Part shown: piece by piece, positions 26,831 through 35,383 of the stretch
Numbering within the stretch: the stretch's first letter is position 1
How the letters are laid out: the number at the start of each line of letters is the position of its first letter
Assembly: GCF_014635025.1 (NCBI RefSeq)
Contig: NZ_BMCE01000002.1
Span: 124,001-188,000 of the forward strand
Reading direction: 5' to 3'
Source: Fictibacillus barbaricus
Lineage (GTDB): Bacteria; Bacillota; Bacilli; Bacillales; Fictibacillaceae
DNA: 64,000 bases
Translations under genes and position numbers: made by a program
The notes under the pieces: model-generated
Told to the model about the DNA's origin: nothing
Seen by the model: only the letters and a program-made list of their open reading frames with translations
Databases searched by the model: none

Positions 26831-26999
26831 ATGTAGACTCTCCCCTATTGTATGTTCTAGATAGTATAGGTTCAAACAAAAACAAAGATATCCTTCTGTT
26901 TGGTTAAAACAAGTGAGTGCATCTTGTTTTATTTTTTCTGCCGATTGCTTTATAGTCTAATTAGTTCATAGGATTTTATTGGAAAGTGAGGGAAGGGAT

Positions 27000-27638
27000 A
27001 TGAAGTACGGACTAAAGCTTATCTTTTTTCTTATTGGTTTAATTATTTTTAGTTATGGTATCGCTATTGCCATACAGGTTAAATATCTCGGAGTTAGCCC
27101 ATGGGATGTTCTCAATATCGCTTTATATGAAAAGTTCGGGTTTACGATTGGCACATGGAACATTATCGTGGGTCTCCTATTGATCACAGCTACACTTTTT
27201 ATTAATAGAAAGTACATAAATATCGGAACTTTCTTGAATGCTGTCCTTGTTGGTGTTTTAGTGGATTTATTCTTGTTTTTTCAAATACTTCCTCGTTCAG
27301 TGAATGTATATTTTGATATTTTTATATTATTTGCCGGAATTATTTTGATGGGAATCGGTGGAGGAATGTATTCAGCTGCAGGGATTGGAGCTGGTCCAAG
27401 AGATGGATTTATGCTTTCTATTTCTGAAAAAACAGGATTATCCATTAGCAGGGTAAGAATATGCATGGAATGTTTCGTGCTTCTAATCGGTTTAATTATT
27501 GGTGGGCCAGTATTTATTTTCACGTTTATCTATACGTTCATACAAAGTCCGATCTATCAAAAGTCCTTTTTATTATGTAAAGAATGGATAAATAAGTTAT
27601 TGTGTTCTTTAAAGGAAAAAAAGAAAATAGCAAGCTAA
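27000..27638 (+). CDS. YczE/YitT-family membrane protein
   Basis: A 212-residue protein with five or six helices, holding the family blocks GVSPWDVLNIAL, FGFTIGTWNIIVGL and the Gly-rich GIGGGMYSAAGIGAGPRDGF. These match the YczE group of Bacillus. The ATG at 27000 has GAGGGAAGG upstream; a TTG 21 bases earlier is less likely. The AbrB-like gene starts 27 bases after, so the two are probably co-transcribed. Function not established. Confidence 0.82.
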   Translation: MKYGLKLIFFLIGLIIFSYGIAIAIQVKYLGVSPWDVLNIALYEKFGFTIGTWNIIVGLLLITATLFINRKYINIGTFLNAVLVGVLVDLFLFFQILPRSVNVYFDIFILFAGIILMGIGGGMYSAAGIGAGPRDGFMLSISEKTGLSISRVRICMECFVLLIGLIIGGPVFIFTFIYTFIQSPIYQKSFLLCKEWINKLLCSLKEKKKIAS

Positions 27639-27665
27639 TTATTCATTATGAAGAAGGTATTATAA

Positions 27666-28763
27666 ATGATCAGTTTTTCAAAAATAAAGGCACGTCAACT
27701 ATTCTTGACTTTAATTACCGCCTTTATAGGTGGTGTTATCTTTAACTATTTGAACTGGCCAATTCCTTGGCTTTTAGGTTCGATGACTGCTGTGTTAATT
27801 ATAAACCAGCTGGGCTGGATAACATTGTACTGGCCAGTCGCGTTAAGAAATACAGGTTTAATCATAGTAGGTTATTCTATAGGAATAACATTTACAAAGG
27901 AAACACTTATCATTATGGGAACTATGCTTCCTTCCATGGCATTCATGACCATGCTGCTCTTAACAATATGTGCTGGGATGGCATTCATCATTTCACGTGT
28001 AACAAATATTAATTTTCCAACAGCACTAACAAGTTCTATCCCTGGGGGTTTATCGCAAATTATAACCTTTGCAGAAGAAACGAAAGGCATAGACATTACG
28101 ACCGTTACTTTTTTCCAAGTAACCCGGCTTATTGTCATTATCTTTGCTGTCCCCTTTCTTATTTTTAGTCCATTTTTTTCTAAAGAAGGAATATACCCTG
28201 TACCAGATGTAATTACTCAAGGTGTACAGAACTCATTTTTTCCTCAAATTGTTTTCTTCGCAGTATTTTCTATCTTAATGGCCGTTATCGGAAAAAAGAT
28301 AAAACTACCTACTGCATACCTTTTAGGTCCTATTTTAGGAATTGCTGTTTTGAATATTTCTGGTTATTCAGGACCACCTATTCCAGGTTCGATCCTGGAT
28401 ATCTCCCAATTTTTGATTGGTGGTTATATTGGATTATTGCTTAAGCCCGATAAGTTGAGAAGTAAAATAAGAATAGTTCCTATCGCTTTGATAAGTGGAA
28501 TGATGTTGGTCGGGATTTCATTTGCGTTAAGTCTTGTATTAATCCACCAATACCAATCCCCCCCTGTCACTAGTTTCTTAAGTCTTGCTCCTGGTGGTGC
28601 TGATCAAATGGGGATTATTGGCCATGAATTAGAAGCAGATGTTACCATGATTACAGGTTATCAATTATTTCGGATTTTGTTTATCTTTTTCGCAGTTCCC
28701 CCACTATTAAAATGGATTTTGCTTAATCGTTTCATAAAAGAGGCAGCTAATAATGAGAAATAG
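27666..28763 (+). CDS. AbrB-duplication membrane protein (COG3180)
   Basis: A 365-residue membrane protein often labelled ammonia monooxygenase or AbrB-family regulator; it is neither by sequence. Two halves each contain the duplicated pattern: FNYLNWPIPWLLGSMTAVLI in the first and LLGPILGIAVLNI with SGPPIPGSILDISQFLIGGY in the second. Each half also has a substrate-site-like motif, SIPGGLSQI and LAPGGADQMG. About ten helices. Probably a transporter of unknown substrate. Confidence 0.82.
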   Translation: MISFSKIKARQLFLTLITAFIGGVIFNYLNWPIPWLLGSMTAVLIINQLGWITLYWPVALRNTGLIIVGYSIGITFTKETLIIMGTMLPSMAFMTMLLLTICAGMAFIISRVTNINFPTALTSSIPGGLSQIITFAEETKGIDITTVTFFQVTRLIVIIFAVPFLIFSPFFSKEGIYPVPDVITQGVQNSFFPQIVFFAVFSILMAVIGKKIKLPTAYLLGPILGIAVLNISGYSGPPIPGSILDISQFLIGGYIGLLLKPDKLRSKIRIVPIALISGMMLVGISFALSLVLIHQYQSPPVTSFLSLAPGGADQMGIIGHELEADVTMITGYQLFRILFIFFAVPPLLKWILLNRFIKEAANNEK

Positions 28764-28782
28764 TTCACTTCGTTAAATATCT

Positions 28783-28813
28783 AATAACCCAATGAAATAA
28801 TCATTGGGTTATT
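28783..28813. terminator. bidirectional terminator between the AbrB-like gene and ybaK
   Basis: A perfect 13-bp inverted repeat (AATAACCCAATGA / TCATTGGGTTATT) with a five-base loop, between two convergent genes. Confidence 0.85.
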
Positions 28814-29277
28814 TATTTTCTAATGCGTCCAACTTGTCCACCATTTATTTGTACCATTTCTTCTACATTCATTTTTATTAAAGAATAGGGAGACCCTCCT
28901 CCTGTATAAATACATTTAAGTTCTGCCACTTTCGAATCAATTAAAAAACTGGCTTCAAACCCAAACGAAGGTACTCCTCCTGCTGGGAAACCTGTATGTC
29001 TTAATACTTCCTCTTCAGTAGCTAAACGAGGGCGATCAATTTTAAGTACCTTCCCAACACGTGATGTACTTGCACGGTCTTTTCCTTTTACAACAGCTAC
29101 AATCAATCGGCCTTCCGAATCTACCATACAAATATTCTTTACAAATTCATCGATTGAGGCATTTATTGCCTTTGCAGCTTCTTCTACTGAGTGACAGGAT
29201 TCTGCCAATACAATTTGTGAAGCATTTATGTTGTTCTCTTTAAGAAATCCCTTAATCACCTTGTGGTAGTTTTCCAA
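28813..29277 (-). CDS. YbaK/EbsC-type aminoacyl-tRNA deacylase
   Basis: A 154-residue trans-editing protein that hydrolyses mischarged tRNA(Pro) or similar. It carries the family core: EAAKAINASIDEFVKNICMV, then VAVVKGKDRAS with the catalytic Lys, and GFPAGGVPSFGF with the GxPxGGxPP-like pattern. The end contains YTGGGSPYSLIKM. Which amino acid is edited cannot be told. It is the second tRNA-editing protein in the window besides AlaX. Confidence 0.88.
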   Translation of the reverse strand: MENYHKVIKGFLKENNINASQIVLAESCHSVEEAAKAINASIDEFVKNICMVDSEGRLIVAVVKGKDRASTSRVGKVLKIDRPRLATEEEVLRHTGFPAGGVPSFGFEASFLIDSKVAELKCIYTGGGSPYSLIKMNVEEMVQINGGQVGRIRK

Positions 29278-29373
29278 CGGATAGACCCCTTTCTGTTCAT
29301 ATAATATTGAAAGTACGTCACCAACAGCCTGAATCCGGCTTTCTGGAACTTTTAGGAATTGCTATAAGACCTG

Positions 29374-30240
29374 TCATCTTAAATTTATATGTTTCCACGT
29401 TTCTGCTAATGTATCGCTGATCTCATTGATCACTTCTTTTGTATTAAAATAATAATTATGGGAAAGTGGTGTAATGCTGCTGATAAAGTTCCCGCTGTTC
29501 ATCTCAACATCATCAGTTACTGCTTCCTTATAAGAATCATTCAGTGTTTTTAACGGATAACCGAACACATCATCTTTGTCATAGATATTGACCCATTTTC
29601 CTCGTACTTTAGGATATAATTTTTTAAAATAAGGTGATGGGACATGAATGGGCAAGTCAAAATCGGCATACCTTAGGCTCCACAAAGCAAGCGGACTACC
29701 TAAGGAATAAAAACCAGTCAATGTTTCTCCTCTTTCAAGCGGCGTTTCATTTATATTCTTCTTTATACCTTCAGGGATACGATCTCGAATATATTGCAGA
29801 TCATAAAAGTAATTGCTTGTAATTACAGTTCCTAAACTATGTGCAATAACAAACAACGGAACATCTTCACCTGCTTTTTGACTTAATTTTTGAAGACCTT
29901 TTGCATACACTTCATGGACTTTTATATAATTTGGGTTGTAATTCACTGCTGGTTGATAGGCGATCGCATCACCAAAAAAGTGAATAACAAACTGCCTTAA
30001 CTTTTTAAAGTCTAAGTTTGTTCCTTCAGTTAGTCTTTGCCACAGTACTTTTTCCTTTTCGTTAAAGACAATTCCCCAATAAATCGGCTGTATGATTAGT
30101 TCTTTTTCAGGTGTTGGATAGTAAGGTTTTATTTGTTGCGAAAAACGTTTTACTACCATCTCAGAAAACAGATCAGAAAAATCTTCCTTTTGATCTCCAA
30201 TTCCATGAAGTATTGCTACAGCAATTTTCTTTGTCATCAT
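29374..30240 (-). CDS. alpha/beta-hydrolase, lipase-like, unknown substrate
   Basis: A 288-residue soluble protein. The start has VAILHGIGDQKEDF (oxyanion-hole HGxG-type), and the nucleophile elbow is FVIAHSLGTVITSNYF with Ser in H-S-L-G. Asp in YDKDDVFGYP and His in PLSHNYYF are plausible triad members. Substrate unknown. Its start region (MM) is near the divergent DUF2238 gene. Confidence 0.75.
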   Translation of the reverse strand: MMTKKIAVAILHGIGDQKEDFSDLFSEMVVKRFSQQIKPYYPTPEKELIIQPIYWGIVFNEKEKVLWQRLTEGTNLDFKKLRQFVIHFFGDAIAYQPAVNYNPNYIKVHEVYAKGLQKLSQKAGEDVPLFVIAHSLGTVITSNYFYDLQYIRDRIPEGIKKNINETPLERGETLTGFYSLGSPLALWSLRYADFDLPIHVPSPYFKKLYPKVRGKWVNIYDKDDVFGYPLKTLNDSYKEAVTDDVEMNSGNFISSITPLSHNYYFNTKEVINEISDTLAETWKHINLR

Positions 30241-30338
30241 GTTTTCACATCCTTTTTAATATTTAGGGGGATGAATAAAACAACGTATATGCCCCTTTAA
30301 AAACATCAATACTAAAGACAGATTGTGAGGGATCGTTA

Positions 30339-30953
30339 TTGAAAAGAATTCATGTTTTTCTATTATTGGCTGTAACAGGATTTTTTGTATGGTCTTGCGT
30401 TAAGCCTGCATACTATCCTGTTTGGGTCTTAGAAGTCGGCCCATCTGTAATTGCATTAGTCATTGTTATTTATCTTTACAACAGGACAAGACTGACTACT
30501 CTTTCATACGTCATTATAGCCATATCGACAATACTAACTTTTATTGGGGGACATTACACGTATGATGATGTTCCGCTCTTTGACTGGCTGCAAAAAACAT
30601 ATGATCTAAAAAGAAACCATTACGATCGATTTGGTCATCTAATCAAAGGTTTACTATTTATTGTTTTTCGAGAAATTCTAATCATAAAGACAGCATTACC
30701 CGTTGGCAGATGGGTACAGTTTCTCGCATTCTGTATATCCTTATCTGTTGCAGCAATCTATGAGATTGTGGAATGGCTAGCAAGCAAAATCGGAAACCGC
30801 GAAACAAAGGATTTTATGGGAGCTCAAGGTGATATGTGGGATTCACAATGGGACATGTCCCTTACTCTTATAGGTTCAGTTCTGGCTTTAGTTCTATTAA
30901 CACGGTGGCATAATCGGTTAATTGCTAACCTGAAAGAAAAAGATTGGTCTTGA
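30339..30953 (+). CDS. YjdF-like DUF2238 membrane protein
   Basis: A 204-residue protein with six helices. The family blocks are HYTYDDVPLFDWLQ, HYDRFGHLIKGLLFIVFREIL, AAIYEIVEWLASK and GAQGDMWDSQWDMSLTLIGS. It shares the same arrangement as 21317-21892. The start is TTG at 30339, with GAGGGATC about nine bases upstream. Function unknown. Confidence 0.82.
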   Translation: MKRIHVFLLLAVTGFFVWSCVKPAYYPVWVLEVGPSVIALVIVIYLYNRTRLTTLSYVIIAISTILTFIGGHYTYDDVPLFDWLQKTYDLKRNHYDRFGHLIKGLLFIVFREILIIKTALPVGRWVQFLAFCISLSVAAIYEIVEWLASKIGNRETKDFMGAQGDMWDSQWDMSLTLIGSVLALVLLTRWHNRLIANLKEKDWS

Positions 30954-31046
30954 ATTAATATTTGATAACATCACCGTAAACCCTTTTTTTGTGTCTTTCC
31001 TCTTCTATAATTTTTAGACTTATGACAAATAATAGACAGAGGTGAT

Positions 31047-31352
31047 ATGATGCTGCGAAAGGTTTCTATACTCTGTATCTTCTTTATATCTGGGGTTCTT
31101 CTCTTTTTTACATGGTCCGGATATGTAGAGAGGGAATTTCATGTTGTTGAATATCGTGGTCAGGTGATTAAAAAACATAAAACGGAACATGTATTAGATA
31201 TTGGAACTTCATTGCGTACTCAGCCGAGTTATAAAATTGTCTTTTCAAACGGCAAGGAGCTAGAGGTTCCTTACAGTGTTTATCAACAGATTAATAAAGG
31301 CAGATATACAGTGATAATGAAGCAAGAAGATCATATGGTTATCTCAAAATAA
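31047..31352 (+). CDS. small secreted or membrane-anchored protein, unknown
   Basis: A 101-residue protein with one N-terminal helix (about residues 7-24) that could be a signal or anchor, then a short soluble domain (EYRGQVIKKHKTEHVLDIGT). AGAGGTGAT precedes two adjacent ATGs; the second (31050) has better spacing. It ends at a shared terminator. No family recognised. Confidence 0.65.
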   Translation: MMLRKVSILCIFFISGVLLFFTWSGYVEREFHVVEYRGQVIKKHKTEHVLDIGTSLRTQPSYKIVFSNGKELEVPYSVYQQINKGRYTVIMKQEDHMVISK

Positions 31353-31353
31353 A

Positions 31354-31383
31354 AAGGCTTAACATGATTTGTTAAGCCTTTTA
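31354..31383. terminator. bidirectional terminator between the small protein and ykoC
   Basis: AAAGGCTTAAC and GTTAAGCCTTT arms with A and T tails on both sides, between convergent genes. It overlaps the stop of ykoC by a few bases. Confidence 0.85.
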
Positions 31384-32187
31384 GTCATTTGAAAATCTTA
31401 CATCTGTATCAGGCAATAATGGAAAATAGGTAGAGAACTTATAGCTTAGTGCTATCATGAGTATAAAGTAACTTAAAAATATAAAATCAAATTTTGTGAA
31501 TCCCACATGATAATAAAAGGTTCTCTTCTTGGTTGAATCAAACCTTTTCGCTTCCATTGCAACTGCGATTCGAAATGCTCTGCGTATACTTTGGGATAAC
31601 AAAGGGATTGCCAATGCGTGCATTCTGTGAATTTTTTCAATGATTTTCCCGCTTCTTTTCGCACCTCTAACTTTTTGAGCATTACGAATGGTATGAAACT
31701 CTTCTATCATGACAGGAATTAAACGAATAGCAGCCATAAAACTATAAGCATATTTAGACGGAAGTTTAAGCTGCTGCATCAAAGAATAGAAAAGTTTAAC
31801 AGGTTTTGTCGTTAAGGCAAAAATTAGTCCAAGCATAGCAAAAGTTAGTGCTCTAAACCCTAAATGGATACCTCTTAGTAAGCTTTCTTCTGTAATATGC
31901 ACATACCCCCATTTGAACAAAGTCGTTACTCCTTTTCCGAACAAAATCATCGAGGAAGATGTTGATACGAAAATAAGTATAAAAGGGAGTGAAAACAAAA
32001 GGATATGCTTTAATGAGTGACCTGTACCAAAAAGAAACAATAACAGGACAACTGATGAAAATGCGACCATAAGATTTAGTTGATGTATCGTGATTGCAAA
32101 TATAAATAAACACGTAATCGTAAACAATTTTAACGATGGATTTATTTTGTGAAGCCAGGTCTCTCTTCCATTAAAGAATGTGTTCAT
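31381..32187 (-). CDS. ykoC: energy-coupling factor transporter transmembrane protein (EcfT/CbiQ)
   Basis: The T component of an ECF transporter, which couples ATPase movement to the S subunit. The 268-residue protein has N-terminal helices and the cytoplasmic region with the two A-R-x-type coupling motifs: RNAQKVRGAKRSGK and AMEAKRFDSTKKR. It overlaps the upstream ATPase gene by 17 bases. The gene order tenA-ykoE-ykoD-ykoC points to a thiamin-precursor transporter. Confidence 0.9.
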   Translation of the reverse strand: MNTFFNGRETWLHKINPSLKLFTITCLFIFAITIHQLNLMVAFSSVVLLLFLFGTGHSLKHILLFSLPFILIFVSTSSSMILFGKGVTTLFKWGYVHITEESLLRGIHLGFRALTFAMLGLIFALTTKPVKLFYSLMQQLKLPSKYAYSFMAAIRLIPVMIEEFHTIRNAQKVRGAKRSGKIIEKIHRMHALAIPLLSQSIRRAFRIAVAMEAKRFDSTKKRTFYYHVGFTKFDFIFLSYFILMIALSYKFSTYFPLLPDTDVRFSND

Positions 32188-33619
32188 ACCATTTTTCCTC
32201 CGAAAGCTTGTTGTTGCCTATTTGACGATCTACCGCCACTTCACCATGTTTCACTTCCCATACCCTTGTTGCAAATTGCTGAACGATATTGGAATCATGG
32301 GTTACCATTATGATGATGGTTCCTTTTTGTCTTTCGTAATCTAACCATTCAAGGATCTTGAACGTATTTTGCGAATCTTGACCAAACGTTGGTTCATCAA
32401 GTAACAATACTTTTGGTTTTTGTACGAATGCCGAAGCAACACTTAATCGCCTTTTCTGTCCGACAGAAAGATGAAAAGGATGCTGATTTTGCTTATCTAT
32501 TAGACCAAAGGTTGTAAGAACTTCCTCTGCTCGACCAGCTATCTCTAGGTCGTTATTTAATTCATACGTAACTTCACCGTATACTGAATTTGTAACAAAT
32601 TGATATTCGGGATTTTGAAAAACTAAATAAACATTTCCATATAGGTCATTTATATTTTTAACCGTTTTTTCATTAATTTGATAGCTTCCAGCTGTCCTTA
32701 ACAATTGCATTAAAGACAGCAACAGAGTGCTCTTACCTGCTCCGTTCTCCCCAACTACGGTTATCCATTCTCCTGATTGAACGGTTGTTCTTTCTAAGAA
32801 TATCTTGATTTTCTTGTTATGAAACCCTTTAAAGTTCTCTACAAACAATGTGTTTTTTTGAATGATTTCGTTAGGAGTGGAAGGAGCTTTCTTATAATCT
32901 TTCCATGCACCAGGATACCAGATTCCGTACTGCTTCAATTCTTCTTTAAAATGAGAGAAAATATACGAAGGATCCCCATCCGCCAGAATTTCTCCTCCGG
33001 GAGTAAAAACAATAATACGGTCAACAAAATCAATGATCTGCTCAATCTTGTGCTCTACGATAATTAAGGTTTTGTTCTTCCAAATATTCTTCACAGTTTC
33101 CCATATTTGTTTTGTCCCCTTCTCATCTATGAGGGCAGTTGGTTCATCTAAAAAAATGACATCGGGATCTAGTGCCAACACAGATGAGATGGCTAACCGC
33201 TGTTTCATTCCGCCAGAGAGCGTTTTAATGGATGTGTGTATGTTATTGAGTTGTAATCCAACTGAATTTAAAAGCTCCTCGATTTTGCTTCTCATCTCTA
33301 CTCTGGGTACTTGTAAGTTCTCCAGCACAAATGCAAGTTCTTCATCAGCATAAGGCATACAAAATTGTGTATCTGGATCTTGAAACACAAACCCCCATTT
33401 GTCGGGGATTTGTATCTCATCACTTTTGATGGGAATGTCAATAGAATTGGGAATCAATCCAGAGAGAACTTGTAGCAACGTGGACTTACCGCAACCAGAA
33501 GGACCAAGTAATAGTACTTTTTCTCCTTGTCGAATAGATACACTTAAGTCCTTAAACAATAATTTATCTTCATCTGGAAACTTTACTCTTAACTTTTTAA
33601 CAGATGATACGTCATTCAT
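32171..33619 (-). CDS. ykoD: ECF transporter dual ATPase (YkoD)
   Basis: A 482-residue fused pair of ABC ATPase domains. The first has Walker A LGPSGCGKST, signature LSGGMKQR and Walker B VIFLDEP. The second has Walker A VGENGAGKST, signature LSVGQKRR and Walker B VLLLDEP. Both sites keep the catalytic Glu after the Walker B Asp. It follows ykoE by 18 bases and overlaps ykoC. It powers uptake of thiamin precursors in concert with YkoE and YkoC. Confidence 0.92.
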   Translation of the reverse strand: MNDVSSVKKLRVKFPDEDKLLFKDLSVSIRQGEKVLLLGPSGCGKSTLLQVLSGLIPNSIDIPIKSDEIQIPDKWGFVFQDPDTQFCMPYADEELAFVLENLQVPRVEMRSKIEELLNSVGLQLNNIHTSIKTLSGGMKQRLAISSVLALDPDVIFLDEPTALIDEKGTKQIWETVKNIWKNKTLIIVEHKIEQIIDFVDRIIVFTPGGEILADGDPSYIFSHFKEELKQYGIWYPGAWKDYKKAPSTPNEIIQKNTLFVENFKGFHNKKIKIFLERTTVQSGEWITVVGENGAGKSTLLLSLMQLLRTAGSYQINEKTVKNINDLYGNVYLVFQNPEYQFVTNSVYGEVTYELNNDLEIAGRAEEVLTTFGLIDKQNQHPFHLSVGQKRRLSVASAFVQKPKVLLLDEPTFGQDSQNTFKILEWLDYERQKGTIIIMVTHDSNIVQQFATRVWEVKHGEVAVDRQIGNNKLSEEKWYEHIL

Positions 33620-33637
33620 TTAAGTTCACCACCTCAG

Positions 33638-34219
33638 TTATTGATTTAAAGCCTCATAATCTTCCTTAGATGAGGGGCGTACCAGTTTCGTAACACCAGT
33701 AGCTTCAAGTGCTTTAACAAGTGAAACAGCGAATAATCCTGTAAAGAGAATAGATCCAATAATCCTTAACGCAATAAACAAGGTCAGGTTCCAAGTGGTA
33801 AGGTCGCCTATATATCCTTTATAAAAGTCCATTATCAAGGATCCTACGCACGAGCTTATCCCTGCTAACGAGACAACGACCAAGTCAAAACGTTTATACC
33901 GAAAGGCTGCTATCGCACCTTCTGCAAACAACCCTTGTACAACACCGTATAATAATACCTCTAGACCGAATTCAGATCCCATTAAAAATTCCCCTGAGGA
34001 TGCAGCAATTTCCGCTAAAAGAGCAACGCCTGGCTTGCGAATGATAAGGAAAGCAACTGTGGCAGCCATGAACCACATTCCATAGATCAACTGATCAATA
34101 TGGAGTCCGAGTGGTTTAACTGCATAGTATAAAGGTCCCCAAATTTTATAGAGAATTCCAAACCCAATTGAAATGACAATAGTTACAAGAATATCAGTTA
34201 ATTTTAATCCTCTAGACAT
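33638..34219 (-). CDS. ykoE: ECF transporter S component YkoE, thiamin/hydroxymethylpyrimidine-specific
   Basis: The substrate-capture subunit, 193 residues with five or six helices. It holds the YkoE block LTDILVTIVISIGFGILYKIWGP, then GSEFGLEVLLYGVVQGLFAE and SSCVGSLIMDFYKGY. It overlaps tenA by eight bases. In B. subtilis ykoFEDC the soluble YkoF binds thiamin; no ykoF is visible here and tenA occupies the leading place. Confidence 0.9.
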   Translation of the reverse strand: MSRGLKLTDILVTIVISIGFGILYKIWGPLYYAVKPLGLHIDQLIYGMWFMAATVAFLIIRKPGVALLAEIAASSGEFLMGSEFGLEVLLYGVVQGLFAEGAIAAFRYKRFDLVVVSLAGISSCVGSLIMDFYKGYIGDLTTWNLTLFIALRIIGSILFTGLFAVSLVKALEATGVTKLVRPSSKEDYEALNQ

Positions 34220-34919
34220 TTTCAGCTTTCCTTTCTAATTCAGTCTGACTGGTTTCAACAGGCCATTTTTCTAACGTATAGGCCATTTCCCAGAATGAAT
34301 ATTCGTATTGACAGCTAATCAGGAAATGCTGTGTCATCTTTTTCTTTTCCTCTTCACTTGCTCTCTCTGCAAGTTGATCTAATCGATTGATCTGCTCCTG
34401 AACAAGTTGTGAAAACCACTCACCGCCATAAGCAGCAATCCACTCCTGATAGATGGGTTCTTGAGGTGTCGCTCCTTTAAACGTTTCTCCGATTTCTTGA
34501 TAAATCCAATAACATGGAAGAATAGCAGCGATTATTTCTCCTAAGCTTCCAGACTCTGCGACTCTGTATAAATGTGAAGTGTAATGATAAGCAGTAGGAG
34601 CAGGCTGAAATGCTTCCAATTCTTCTTCTGATACTTGCAGCTGCTTGATAAATGTTTCATGCAGAGATAACTCTGCATCGTTAGTTCCTTGGGCATGTGC
34701 TGCCATTCTTGAAGTGGTGTGTAAATCTTCAGCTCTTGCAGCGCCCATCGCTTGGATTCTGGCAAAATGAGATAGATAGTATGAATCTTGTAAAACATAG
34801 TATTTGAAGCACTCTAAAGATAGATCACCTTTCGCGATCCCTTGCACAAAAGGATGTTGAAGATTTGCCTCCCAGATGGGATTGGCTTTTTCTCGCAGAA
34901 CTTCTGTAAATGTTTTCAT
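34212..34919 (-). CDS. tenA: aminopyrimidine aminohydrolase / thiaminase II TenA
   Basis: Hydrolyses aminopyrimidine thiamin-breakdown products, salvaging HMP. The 235-residue all-helical protein carries the diagnostic LQDSYYLSHFARIQA, the catalytic Cys136 in AAILPCYWIY, and the C-terminal YEYSFWEMAYTLEKW. RBS AAAGGAGG precedes the ATG. It is first in the operon, directly after the TPP riboswitch. Its product is likely what the ECF transporter brings in or helps recycle. Confidence 0.93.
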   Translation of the reverse strand: MKTFTEVLREKANPIWEANLQHPFVQGIAKGDLSLECFKYYVLQDSYYLSHFARIQAMGAARAEDLHTTSRMAAHAQGTNDAELSLHETFIKQLQVSEEELEAFQPAPTAYHYTSHLYRVAESGSLGEIIAAILPCYWIYQEIGETFKGATPQEPIYQEWIAAYGGEWFSQLVQEQINRLDQLAERASEEEKKKMTQHFLISCQYEYSFWEMAYTLEKWPVETSQTELERKAENV

Positions 34920-34950
34920 ATAAATCCTCCTTTAATTTTTCCAACAAAAA

Positions 34951-34975
34951 AACCACTTTCAGCAAGAAAGTGGTT
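34951..34975 (-). terminator. regulated terminator of the TPP riboswitch
   Basis: On the minus strand ACCACTTTC pairs with GAAAGTGGT and is followed by TTTTTTT, between the riboswitch and tenA. The same arm can pair with the riboswitch's P1 3' strand (GGAAGTGGTG), giving the anti-terminator. This fits transcriptional control: TPP present, transcription stops. Confidence 0.85.
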
Positions 34976-35017
34976 GTATAAGGAGAATTAATTCTATGAA
35001 TAAACGTCTCCGCAACA

Positions 35018-35108
35018 CCACTTCCCTACGCTGGTATAATCCAGATCAGGTTCTAAGAGTCTCAAAGTCACACTTCGATCTCAGCCTTATGAAAGGCACC
35101 CCTAGTGG
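35018..35108 (-). promoter_or_regulatory. TPP riboswitch (thi-box)
   Basis: The minus strand carries the THI-box core: GGGGTGCCTTTC near the 5' side, GGCTGAGAT, a variable stem-loop, and GAACCTGATCTGGATTATAC followed by CAGCGTAGGGAAGTGG. These are the conserved pyrimidine- and diphosphate-sensing loops. It lies about 100 bases before tenA, with a terminator between. Confidence 0.95.
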
Positions 35109-35199
35109 TTTTAAATGATTTAGTTGGTTGTATGCTTTAAATAATAGCAGGCCATATTTAATTGTCAACCATTTTTGTGGATGTCTGAATCAGAGGACG

Positions 35200-35285
35200 A
35201 AAGGAATTTTTTACGTGATTCCCTGCTTTTTTCCGTGATTATGCTCCTTTTTTCCGTGAATTTACACCGTTTTCTGTGAAGACGG
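35200..35285. repeat. four phased copies of a TTTT-CCGTGA element
   Basis: The core nCGTGA or nTGTGA after a T-run recurs at about 35214, 35234, 35255 and 35275, with spacings of 20, 21 and 20 bases. The T-run before each copy varies in length. The bases between the cores differ. The region is non-coding, between the riboswitch promoter side and ppaC. A second cluster lies at 43636-43725. The 20-21 bp spacing is about two helical turns. Confidence 0.7.
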
Positions 35286-35338
35286 TCTCATATTTTTTAG
35301 GTTATTACCCCTGTTGTATTCCTGTAATAGAATATAAA

Positions 35339-35372
35339 AAAAGGCATACCTTTTTTCTTCAGGTACACCTTT
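35339..35372 (-). terminator. terminator of ppaC
   Basis: AAGGT-TACCT pairs with AGGTA-GCCTT, with a T-run on the minus strand. It lies 12 bases past the ppaC stop. Confidence 0.65.
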
Positions 35373-35383
35373 TCAATCAAAAA

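Noticed and set aside
29278-29373. A structured regulatory RNA upstream of ybaK
   Set aside because: Only a weak AGCC/GGCT pairing could be found; no match to a known riboswitch core.
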